A stretch of 64,000 nucleotides of DNA, from NCBI GenBank assembly GCA_945901845.1, contig CAMDLR010000003.1:1-64000 (forward strand). The letters are read 5' to 3'. Made by a program: the position numbers and the translations under genes. The notes under the pieces were generated by a model. The model was not told the DNA's origin. It worked only from the letters and a program-made list of their open reading frames with translations, and ran no database searches. Of this stretch, positions 16,300 to 24,074 are shown in pieces. The stretch's first letter is position 1. Each line of letters opens with the position of its first letter. The DNA is from Sediminibacterium ginsengisoli (GTDB lineage Bacteria > Bacteroidota > Bacteroidia > Chitinophagales > Chitinophagaceae).

Positions 16300-17070
16300 A
16301 TGGCAAAAAGTAAACAATATTACATCAGAAAATCGCATAGAATATTAGGTGTGTTATTAGGCATTCAATTTATGTTATGGACTATTGGTGGGCTCTACTT
16401 TAGTTGGAATAATATAGATGAAGTGCATGGAGATGTACAGCGAAAACGTGTGCCACTCCTTAGTTCAGGTATTCAAATGGTTTCACCAACTAAGGCACTT
16501 GATGCTATCAAGCAAAATCATAAAATTGATTCGCTTGTGTCTATACAACTTATAGATATTTTAGGAAAACCCTTTTATCAAATAAGGTGCGTGTCTGCAT
16601 TACATGATATGGGTTCACATACTAACCATACTCAATTAATGAATCATTTGGCAGATGCCCAAACGGGTAATTTACGAGCTCCACTTACAAAGGATGAAGC
16701 TATTGCTGTTGCAAAAAGACACTTTGCAGGTGATGCCAGAGTAGTAAAGGTAGAAAAAGTAGATAGCATCAATCCGCACCATGAATATCGTTCTGGTGAA
16801 TTGCCTGCTTACGCAATAAGTTTTGAGCATACTTCTAAAACGACTGTTTATGTCGCTTCCGAACTTGGGACGGTTCAAAAATTTAGAAATGATAAGTGGC
16901 GCTTATTTGATTTTTTATGGATGCTTCACACCATGGATTATAATGGCAGAGATAATTTTGGAAATATATTGTTAAGGGCATTTTCGATTTTTGGACTTTT
17001 TACGGTTATGTCAGGTTTTCTATTATATTTTAGTTCATCTAAAATGTTTAGAAAAAAGCAAACTCCATAA
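16300..17070 (+). CDS. PepSY-type membrane protein
   Basis: I start this gene at the ATG at 16300, because the in-frame upstream TTG at 16270 lies inside the dehydrogenase gene. The 256-residue protein has a membrane helix near residues 13-33 (GVLLGIQFMLWTIGGLYFSW), a PepSY-like region with two repeats (near 45-100 and 125-175), and a second helix near 225-245. WMLHTMDYNGRDNFGN before the last helix carries a His-rich motif seen in PepSY-associated membrane proteins. Members are often linked to iron or flavin reduction at the inner membrane. Its stop abuts the stop of the convergent M24 peptidase gene. Confidence 0.6.
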   Translation: MAKSKQYYIRKSHRILGVLLGIQFMLWTIGGLYFSWNNIDEVHGDVQRKRVPLLSSGIQMVSPTKALDAIKQNHKIDSLVSIQLIDILGKPFYQIRCVSALHDMGSHTNHTQLMNHLADAQTGNLRAPLTKDEAIAVAKRHFAGDARVVKVEKVDSINPHHEYRSGELPAYAISFEHTSKTTVYVASELGTVQKFRNDKWRLFDFLWMLHTMDYNGRDNFGNILLRAFSIFGLFTVMSGFLLYFSSSKMFRKKQTP

Positions 17071-18393
17071 TTAGTTCCCAACTAAGTGCAACTTGGTTTG
17101 TCTACCATTAATATATCTAAAACCACTTTGATCAAAATAGCCATCCTGCTCTAGCATAATGCGAATGGTTTTTTTCCATTCTTTAATTTCTACTGCTGCA
17201 TTGAGTTCAATAGAATAGGCTGTTTTGTAATGCATAGAAACATCACCCGTGCCCGGAACGCCACTTTGCATATCCCACATACCTATAGCGGGTCCAGCAG
17301 CATGTCCATGAAATCCAATTGGGTGCGTGTAAATAGTAGCATTGATATTTTCTTTTTTTGCTTGCGCAAGTGCATCCGATAAAATTTGATTACCAGTTTT
17401 GTTTACTTTAAATTGATCGGTTAAAATATCTTGTAAACGGTTGCCTGTTTCAAGTGCTTTTTGTAAATACAGAGGGGCGCTTGTTTCGTCTGGTTTTAAA
17501 ACATAGGCATGCTCCTGAATATCTGTGTTTAAACGCAAATAAGTAATGCCAAAATCTACATGTAATAGATCTCCTTGTAAAATAACGTCTTTACTATTGT
17601 AGCCCTTGCTGGTAAAGGCGGTGAGGTGATCAAAAGCAACCGAGTCATTGCGTTGAATTTCTACAGAAGGATGAAACCAAGTGGTAAATCCACGCTTAAT
17701 TATTTCTTGACGGTACCACCACACTAAATCTTCGGTGGTTGTAATGCCTGGCGTAATAACTTTGCTACTAAAACCTTCGGCAATAATATCTTTACTCATT
17801 TTAATAAGTTGCGGATAAAACTGCATTTCTTTTTCGGTTCTAGTTTCAAGCCATGCAATAGCTAATGGTTCAGACGAAACTATTTTTGAAGCATATGCTG
17901 CTGGTAGTTTTTGTTTGAAAGTTTCGTACTCGGTATGGTCTAAACCGTCGGCGTGTCCAAAATGAACGGAGGTATTAACGGCAATTTTTTTAGGCTGCAA
18001 TTTTGTAACAATGGCGTTAAGCGCATCCCACTGGTCTGGATTTGCTTTCATATCCCAGGCCGCTTTAATTTCGTTTCCAATACTATAGCGTGCCACTGCT
18101 AATTTCTGATACTCTTTTGTTTGCGGATTGTAATAAAATACGATGATGGTTCTTCTTCTTGCACTGAGCCAAGTGGCGGGTAGCATGGTTTTAATAATAG
18201 GATCTTCATTGTATTCTCTAGTGATTAATACCCACATGTCTATGCCAGACTTTTCCATGAGTGACGGCAATAAATTATTGAGTCGATAAGATAAAACCTC
18301 ATCAATTACAGTTGCTTGCTGGCGTAACGGAAGTACTTGAGCGCTTAATTGTGCGGATATAATTAAGAGTCCGGCTAGTAAAGTCTTTTTCAT
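17071..18393 (-). CDS. Exported M24-family peptidase (Xaa-Pro aminopeptidase-like)
   Basis: This 440-residue protein has a signal peptide (about 1-18), an N-terminal creatinase-like domain (to about 190) and a C-terminal pita-bread domain. Metal ligands are in order: HVDFGITYLRLNTDIQ gives two Asp, HPIGFHGHAAGP gives His, YSIELN gives Glu and RIMLEQDG gives the last Glu, so the site looks complete. Family members release N-terminal residues before proline or cleave related amide bonds; here the enzyme would act in the periplasm. It is monocistronic or followed by no same-strand gene within 23 bp except the FISUMP lipoprotein upstream. Confidence 0.8.
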   Translation of the reverse strand: MKKTLLAGLLIISAQLSAQVLPLRQQATVIDEVLSYRLNNLLPSLMEKSGIDMWVLITREYNEDPIIKTMLPATWLSARRRTIIVFYYNPQTKEYQKLAVARYSIGNEIKAAWDMKANPDQWDALNAIVTKLQPKKIAVNTSVHFGHADGLDHTEYETFKQKLPAAYASKIVSSEPLAIAWLETRTEKEMQFYPQLIKMSKDIIAEGFSSKVITPGITTTEDLVWWYRQEIIKRGFTTWFHPSVEIQRNDSVAFDHLTAFTSKGYNSKDVILQGDLLHVDFGITYLRLNTDIQEHAYVLKPDETSAPLYLQKALETGNRLQDILTDQFKVNKTGNQILSDALAQAKKENINATIYTHPIGFHGHAAGPAIGMWDMQSGVPGTGDVSMHYKTAYSIELNAAVEIKEWKKTIRIMLEQDGYFDQSGFRYINGRQTKLHLVGN

Positions 18394-18416
18394 ACAAATA
18401 GTTGTTGATCGTTTAT

Positions 18417-19352
18417 TTAATCTTTAATACACCTGATACTGCCTCCGTAAGATCTATTGTGCGTTAAGGTGTAGGAGCCAGCATTACCAAAATAGAGATA
18501 CCTAGCACCTTCACCACTTATTGTACTGCTCCAATAGCTTCCATTAACACCAGTGTTAGTGATTGTTATTTCTCTGCTACCAGCCATGGTTAATTTTAGA
18601 GGCGAAGCAAATGCGCCATCTGTATTTTTTGATGTCCAACTTGCTATTTCTGCATTCCACTCTGCTTCTGTTGGAATACGATAGCCAGTAGGACATGGAT
18701 TATTCGTTCCATTAACACCCTGCCATAAATTTACATTTTGTGGCGTTCTCCAATCATTGGGTGCATTCGCAGTTAAAATAAAATTTGCGTTTCCCGGGAT
18801 ATCAGTAGTAGATAAAGTTGTGCTTGTTACAGATTTTCGTAATTGGTGTAAATCATTTCCTCTTCCCCATTGATACAAATCGCCATAGGAACTTGTGTCA
18901 GTGCTACTTGTAGCAACCCTCGAAGCGCCAAGGTTTCTATCCATCCAAATTTTTCCATTGCCACTTGTAACGTTTCCAAAATCTAGGGCACGTGTTGTAA
19001 ATGAAATTTCATTGCCATAATTAATGCCCTTTGTATTGATAGCGTAAGCTCTAATATAGTATTTAGTGTTAGCGTTTAGTCCAGTTATGGTACTAGTAAA
19101 CATAGCTGACCCCGGACCTTCGTTTGTTTTTGTTGACAGCATGATAGTTGGGTTGTTGATGGTACTCCATACGACCCCTTTTGAGGTAATGTCAAGCCCT
19201 CCATTAGAAATAATATTTCCGCCCGTTATTACGGTATAGGATGTAATGGATGAAGCATCGGCAGTAGAAACACTTGGTGTCGATGTATTATTATCAAGTT
19301 TAGCACATCCCATTAAAAATAAGACGGCACAGGCTCCTATCATTTTTTTCAT
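18417..19352 (-). CDS. FISUMP-domain lipoprotein
   Basis: I choose the ATG at 19352, which gives a normal leader (MKKMIGACAVLF) and lipobox FLMGCAKL; an ATG three codons upstream is possible. The 311-residue protein has a fibronectin type III-like or bacterial Ig-like region (about 30-115, with ITGLNANTKYYIRAYA) and then a FISUMP domain: WMDRNLGASRVA, YQWGRGND, NPCPTGYRIPTEAEW and a closing GGSIRCIKD. Such surface lipoproteins are common in Bacteroidota and Fibrobacteres and their role is unknown. It is 23 bp upstream of the M24 peptidase. Confidence 0.8.
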   Translation of the reverse strand: MKKMIGACAVLFLMGCAKLDNNTSTPSVSTADASSITSYTVITGGNIISNGGLDITSKGVVWSTINNPTIMLSTKTNEGPGSAMFTSTITGLNANTKYYIRAYAINTKGINYGNEISFTTRALDFGNVTSGNGKIWMDRNLGASRVATSSTDTSSYGDLYQWGRGNDLHQLRKSVTSTTLSTTDIPGNANFILTANAPNDWRTPQNVNLWQGVNGTNNPCPTGYRIPTEAEWNAEIASWTSKNTDGAFASPLKLTMAGSREITITNTGVNGSYWSSTISGEGARYLYFGNAGSYTLTHNRSYGGSIRCIKD

Positions 19353-19431
19353 GTAAATCAAATTTTGTAGATGACTCTAAATATAAATATTTTTTCTATA
19401 ACTTAATATCCTTAACCTGAGTTGAACTGCT

Positions 19432-20520
19432 TTATTTTTTGTGTAGCGTTGTATTGATTGTTTCTAATAATCCATTTTTTGCATTATCGTCCCCTAATTG
19501 CCAAAACATAATACCCCCTAATTTATTTTTAATGACATACTTTGTTTTTGCTTCAATCGATTGCTTATCGTCAAAAGTGGCGTAAACTTTTTCCTTTGCA
19601 TTATAAGCATAGGGTGCTTGCGCATCTGCGTCCCAATAAAACACAAAGCCATCTTTTTCCGAAATACGCGCAGGAAAATCCTTAAAACCAATAAATGATT
19701 TAAACTTTCCTTTTTGATATAAGCCATTGTTTTCTTCAATTACACCTTCCCAGGTTCTAGCATAAAAGGCAGCACCCATAATTAACTTTTTTGCTGGAAC
19801 GCCTATTGATAGTAAGTACTGAATGCAGTTATCTGCCGACTCTTTTTGTTTGCTTGTACTATATAAAGGCGTATGATGTCCCGTAACTGTGGAATACCCA
19901 CCCACTAAATCATAGGTCATAAGGTTAACATAGTTTATGAGCGGCATAACATCGCTCCAATTGACAGCTTGCTCTAAAAATTTTTTAAATCCACCTGCCG
20001 CAAATGTAATCGTCGATTTTTTACCTAATTGTTCGCGTAACGATTTAATAAGCTCCGTAAAATTGGGCTTGTCTTCTGGTGTAAATCGGTGATTTGGAAA
20101 TCCAGAAATGGCCGGATATTCCCAATCTAAATCAATACCATCTGAACCAAAATAATTGGTTAACGATTTAATGGATTTTGCAAAATTGTTCCGTCCTTCT
20201 TCGGTGCTAAAAACTTCGGAGCAAGGTGCACATCCTCCCCATCCTCCCAAGGATAATAACACTTTTAAATCTTTGTTTTGAGATTTCATGGCAACCATTT
20301 TCTGAATCATTGCAGTATCCTTTGCGCCTTTGAGTTTTAATTGATCTCCTTCTAAATGTCCAAAACAATAAATGATATGTGTAAAATCATTTGGGTTGTA
20401 GGAATCTAGTTTTTCTAAACTTCCAGAATAGTATGCTATTACTGCTTTTTTTTGAGCAATACATACTTGGCTAAAAAACACAATTCCTAGAACCATGAAC
20501 ATTAATTGGCGCTTTTTCAT
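19432..20520 (-). CDS. Exported GH18 chitinase
   Basis: This 362-residue protein has a signal peptide (to about residue 22) and one GH18 TIM barrel. KVLLSLGGWG at 86-95 is the conserved strand 3 motif, and DGIDLDWEYP at 127-136 is the DxxDxDxE active site with acid Glu134. NLMTYDLVG and a final GIMFWQLGDD are the later barrel strands. It should cut chitin or chito-oligosaccharides to N-acetylglucosamine oligomers. There is no separate chitin-binding domain. The product would feed the proposed N-acetyl-amino-sugar route at 27432-35921, though the two are 7 kb apart. Confidence 0.92.
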   Translation of the reverse strand: MKKRQLMFMVLGIVFFSQVCIAQKKAVIAYYSGSLEKLDSYNPNDFTHIIYCFGHLEGDQLKLKGAKDTAMIQKMVAMKSQNKDLKVLLSLGGWGGCAPCSEVFSTEEGRNNFAKSIKSLTNYFGSDGIDLDWEYPAISGFPNHRFTPEDKPNFTELIKSLREQLGKKSTITFAAGGFKKFLEQAVNWSDVMPLINYVNLMTYDLVGGYSTVTGHHTPLYSTSKQKESADNCIQYLLSIGVPAKKLIMGAAFYARTWEGVIEENNGLYQKGKFKSFIGFKDFPARISEKDGFVFYWDADAQAPYAYNAKEKVYATFDDKQSIEAKTKYVIKNKLGGIMFWQLGDDNAKNGLLETINTTLHKK

Positions 20521-20577
20521 TTGGGCAAGGGGTTTACAGGTAATTGAAATAGGATATAGTATAAATATAAATAAAAA

Positions 20578-20603
20578 AAGAGCCCCTATTGCTAGGGGCT
20601 CTT
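20578..20603 (-). terminator. Rho-independent terminator of the 139-residue protein gene
   Basis: AAGAGCCCCTA and TAGGGGCTCTT pair perfectly over a TTGC loop. Read on the minus strand, the hairpin is followed by a T-rich run (complement of ATAAAAAA). It lies 34 bp after the stop at 20637 and 58 bp upstream of the chitinase start. Confidence 0.88.
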
Positions 20604-20636
20604 AGATATTATTAAACTTATATTATTTTCTTTGAC

Positions 20637-21056
20637 TTATTGAATTTCCCAGTCGGTATAGGTAGAGGTAAATTTACCAAGTTTGGCTAATTCGTCAGAA
20701 TAGGGTTTTAATTTAGCAAACAGCTCATCACCAAGTTTATTTAATTTTCCATCGGCTTCAAAATATTTTTCTCTTGATTTTGGTTCAAAAATAAAAAGTA
20801 TAGCCATGTCATTGTCACTTTTTTTGACATCTGCGCCACGAACGCCATTTACTTCAACTAGGTTTACTTTAAAAAGTTTACAGAATTCTGGAACATAATT
20901 TGTGAAATAATATTTTTTAAACTGGTCCATTGTCACATTTGGACTTAATGTTACAGTGCCTTTGTGAAGCCCTAATAAACTTCCTTTTTTGAGCGTTTGA
21001 GCAAACATGCAAGTTGATAATAATAACATTGCATTAAGTAGTAAAACTTTTTTCAT
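20637..21056 (-). CDS. Small exported protein of unknown function
   Basis: The 139-residue product has a signal peptide ending near MFAQ (about residue 20). The mature part begins TLKKGSLLGLHKGTVTL and has a mixed alpha/beta pattern resembling the dimeric alpha/beta-barrel (EthD/antibiotic biosynthesis monooxygenase-like) style, but no active-site motif was found. It is a single-gene unit with its own terminator. I do not recognise it with certainty. Confidence 0.55.
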   Translation of the reverse strand: MKKVLLLNAMLLLSTCMFAQTLKKGSLLGLHKGTVTLSPNVTMDQFKKYYFTNYVPEFCKLFKVNLVEVNGVRGADVKKSDNDMAILFIFEPKSREKYFEADGKLNKLGDELFAKLKPYSDELAKLGKFTSTYTDWEIQ

Positions 21057-21296
21057 GACTTGTTTATTTTTTTGAATTAATGATAGAATTCAATTTAATA
21101 TTTTTTTTTGTAAATAGAATCTTTTTTTATTTTACAGCTTAATGTGTTGCTTATCAAATAGCTATAAGAATGTTGGTGAAATTCCCGCAAACGTTCTCGT
21201 AAATAAATAGGGTAGCTTACGGGTAATTGAATGAGTTAATATCGATATTGCACCATATCTCAACATATAAAAATTAACAGAAAATAATAAATAGTA

Positions 21297-22283
21297 ATGG
21301 AAAATTCTCGAATAGATCTACCTATTGGCGTTACACTAGATAGATTTATAAAAAGTAAAGAAAGCGAATATCCAACTGCTGTTGGTGCTTTTTCGCAATT
21401 ATTAAGGGATATCGCTCTAGCAGCCAAAGTAGTAAATAGAGAGTTAAATAAAGCCGGTTTAATAGATATTATGGGCAGTGCTGGCATGTCTAATTCGGGT
21501 GGTGATGAACAAAAAAAATTAGATTTACTAGCAAATACAAGATTTATTAGGGCTTTAAGTAAAGGCGGTGAAGTCTGTGGAATTATATCTGAAGAAAGTG
21601 AGTCGTTTATTGATTTAGAAAATAATGGAAAATATATAGTGGCTATTGATCCTATAGATGGTTCCAGTAATATTGATGTAAATGTTTCTGTTGGAACTAT
21701 ATTTTCAATATACAAGCGTATTTCTGCAATCAATAGCCCTTTAATAGAATCCGATTTTTTACAAAAAGGTAGGTGTCAAATTGCGGCTGGTTATATTTTG
21801 TATAGCACTTCTACCATGCTTGTATTTTCTACAGGAAAAGGGGTTAATGGCTTTACCTATGAGCAAACCTTAGGTGAATTTGTATTGTCTAATGCTAATA
21901 TTCTATGTAATGAAACTGGCAATATTTATTCTGTAAACGAAGGAATTAGTAATTCAATTATTGATGTAAAAGTTAAAAAGTATATTCAATATTGCAAAGA
22001 CAAAGAATATACAGCTAGGTATATTGGTTCATTGGCTGCAGATATTCACAGAAATTTATTACTCGGAGGTATTTATTTATACCCAGCTACAAAAAAATAT
22101 CCATCAGGAAAGTTGAGGCTCATGTTTGAATCCAATGCGCTTGCTTTTGTAATTGAGCAAGCAGGAGGAAAGGCCACAAATGGCGAAATCAATATCTTAG
22201 ATATTCAACCTACTTCTATTCATCAAACGAGCCCTTTATATATTGGGTCTAAGCAAATGGTTGATAAAATTGGAATTGAATAG
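21297..22283 (+). CDS. fbp: Fructose-1,6-bisphosphatase class 1
   Basis: The 328-residue enzyme matches class I FBPase. ISEESESF carries the metal-binding Glu, IDPIDGSSNIDVN is the central metal and phosphate motif, and YIGSLAADIHRNLLLGG and KLRLMFESNALAFVIEQAGGKA are the substrate-binding and C-terminal signatures. It catalyses hydrolysis of fructose 1,6-bisphosphate to fructose 6-phosphate, the committed step of gluconeogenesis. The gene stands alone with 240 bp of upstream sequence. It would be needed when the cell grows on acetoacetate- or pyruvate-forming substrates such as those of the neighbouring pathways. Confidence 0.95.
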   Translation: MENSRIDLPIGVTLDRFIKSKESEYPTAVGAFSQLLRDIALAAKVVNRELNKAGLIDIMGSAGMSNSGGDEQKKLDLLANTRFIRALSKGGEVCGIISEESESFIDLENNGKYIVAIDPIDGSSNIDVNVSVGTIFSIYKRISAINSPLIESDFLQKGRCQIAAGYILYSTSTMLVFSTGKGVNGFTYEQTLGEFVLSNANILCNETGNIYSVNEGISNSIIDVKVKKYIQYCKDKEYTARYIGSLAADIHRNLLLGGIYLYPATKKYPSGKLRLMFESNALAFVIEQAGGKATNGEINILDIQPTSIHQTSPLYIGSKQMVDKIGIE

Positions 22284-22391
22284 TCCAATTAAATTATCAT
22301 CTGCAGCTCGTAATATTCACATGGGTCTATTGGATCCGCGGTTGTTCTAAAGATTTTTATTTTATTTTCTAAAAATGCCTAGTTTTGTGGT

Positions 22392-22670
22392 ATGGTTACT
22401 AGGTTTTTTTCTTTCATGGCATGTTTATTGGTAGCAGTTGCTGTTAACGGACAAATGCGTTTTCAGATGAAGCCTATAACTGGTAGTGCCATTAAAAAAG
22501 TAGACAGTTTAAAATACAGTCCCGTCAATATTTTATCTCCCAATAATTATGTTAAAGGGTTGGCGTTTTTTTGCAAGCAAGAAATCTTATTTGAAAAGCG
22601 CACAAAAATACCATTCCGTTTCAGGTTAGGTAGTTTGGATTATGTAAATAAATTAGAAGCAAAGAAGTAG
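22392..22670 (+). CDS. Small exported conserved protein of unknown function
   Basis: This 92-residue protein has a signal peptide (about 1-20) and a short mature part. The C-terminus [33 protein letters not shown] resembles small Bacteroidota proteins of similar length that I know only as hypothetical. It converges on the GH29 fucosidase with a 3-bp gap. No cysteine pair or catalytic motif is evident. Confidence 0.5.
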   Translation: MVTRFFSFMACLLVAVAVNGQMRFQMKPITGSAIKKVDSLKYSPVNILSPNNYVKGLAFFCKQEILFEKRTKIPFRFRLGSLDYVNKLEAKK

Positions 22671-22673
22671 TTT

Positions 22674-24053
22674 TTAATACAGTGTAAATGTTTTAATCAT
22701 TGGCGCGCTTGTAGCATCTTTAATAATAAGCCTTACAGCATTTGCCTTTATGGGCGTATCCAATAGTCCAATGTATTTGTGTCCAATACAAGAGCCCTCT
22801 TTTATCATTTTCCATTCGCCATTTATACTGGCTTCAATAACAAAAGCCCTAACGCGTTCTCCTTCTTGTATGTTTTCTTGGAGGACTATTTTACTAAAAG
22901 CTTTTTGAGAAAGAATGTTAATGGTATAATCTTTTTGTTGAGGATTTATGGAGGCTACCGGCGTTTTAAATACCTTTTTAATACTATCGCCCCATTCTTT
23001 TAATCTATTAACATCTGCATTTGGTATAAGGCCTCTATTGTCTGGTGTAATACCAAGTATCAGTGTGGAATTATGCCCCACCGACTGGTAATACATCTTC
23101 ATCATCTTATCTAGTGGGTTTACATGATGATCTTCGTTTGGATTCCAGAACCAATCATGTCCGCCTTTGTGCCCACGTAATGGTGCATCACTCATGGCAG
23201 GCATCCAAAATTTGCCAGCAGGGTCGCCAGTTTTAAGCAGTGCAAAATTGTTTGCAAAAATGGTCTCTTGTTTAACAGCATGTGAAAAAATAAAAGGGAA
23301 TGTAGACCAGGAAGGGTAGGGTACTGTTCCAGACTCGGAGCCGCCCCATCTAAAGTCTGCCTTTTCTGCGTTGTGGTAGAAAAGACAATTGGGCTGATAC
23401 TTTGTAACAATGGGTAAAATGTTGGGGCCATTTTTTGAAGGATCATCGGCACCACCATCAAACCATATCATAAATAATTTGCCATAACGGGTACAAAGTT
23501 CTGTTACCATTTGTTCGCACATATTTTTATAGGCTGCTTGTCTGCGTTTTACAAATTCACTAGAACCTTCAATTTTAAAATCATGAACGCCTAAAAAAGA
23601 ATTCCATCTGATACCCACATAAATACCCGGCTCAATACCATATTTACGACAAGAGTTTACAAAATCACGAACAATATCTCCTTTGCCATTTTGAAATTTG
23701 ATTGCTTTCATGCAGTAAGGGTTTGCATCACTTTGGTAAAGGGCAAAGCCTGTTTCATGCGTAACAGTGAGTACTGCAAATTTGGCGCCACCTGCTTTAG
23801 CGGCCTGTATCCACTGATCTGTGTTTAACTGTATTGGGTTAAAAATATTAGCATTATTAAAAGGCGTGATTCTGTTTTGCGCTTGGTTGTAAAGAGTGCC
23901 CTGAAACACTGGCAAATCATAAGAAACGAGGACGCCAACTTCTGCCTTTTGCCAAGCCAGTTGAGGAGCAGAGGGTTTTGGTTGATTTATTTCTTGCGCA
24001 AAACTAGAACTGATGCTACAAAGTGTGAAAAGCAGAAGAATGTTATGTCTCAT
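22674..24053 (-). CDS. GH29 alpha-L-fucosidase
   Basis: The 459-residue protein has a signal peptide (to about residue 20) and one GH29 barrel. KFAVLTVTHETGFALYQS at 91-108 matches the HHDGF strand of the family with a His-Glu pair. LFMIWFDGG at 193-201 carries the nucleophile Asp199. The C-terminal beta-sandwich (about 355-459) holds a galactose-binding-like fold. It would remove alpha-L-fucose from glycans in the periplasm. The stop of the GH95 gene lies 21 bp upstream, so they are probably co-transcribed. Confidence 0.88.
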   Translation of the reverse strand: MRHNILLLFTLCSISSSFAQEINQPKPSAPQLAWQKAEVGVLVSYDLPVFQGTLYNQAQNRITPFNNANIFNPIQLNTDQWIQAAKAGGAKFAVLTVTHETGFALYQSDANPYCMKAIKFQNGKGDIVRDFVNSCRKYGIEPGIYVGIRWNSFLGVHDFKIEGSSEFVKRRQAAYKNMCEQMVTELCTRYGKLFMIWFDGGADDPSKNGPNILPIVTKYQPNCLFYHNAEKADFRWGGSESGTVPYPSWSTFPFIFSHAVKQETIFANNFALLKTGDPAGKFWMPAMSDAPLRGHKGGHDWFWNPNEDHHVNPLDKMMKMYYQSVGHNSTLILGITPDNRGLIPNADVNRLKEWGDSIKKVFKTPVASINPQQKDYTINILSQKAFSKIVLQENIQEGERVRAFVIEASINGEWKMIKEGSCIGHKYIGLLDTPIKANAVRLIIKDATSAPMIKTFTLY

Positions 24054-24074
24054 GTATTAAATTTGTTACCTGAA

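Noticed and set aside
21260..21733. Open frame of 157 codons antisense to fructose-1,6-bisphosphatase
   Set aside because: It lies opposite a strongly conserved enzyme, shows Ser/Ile-rich composition typical of antisense shadows, and has no motif or leader.
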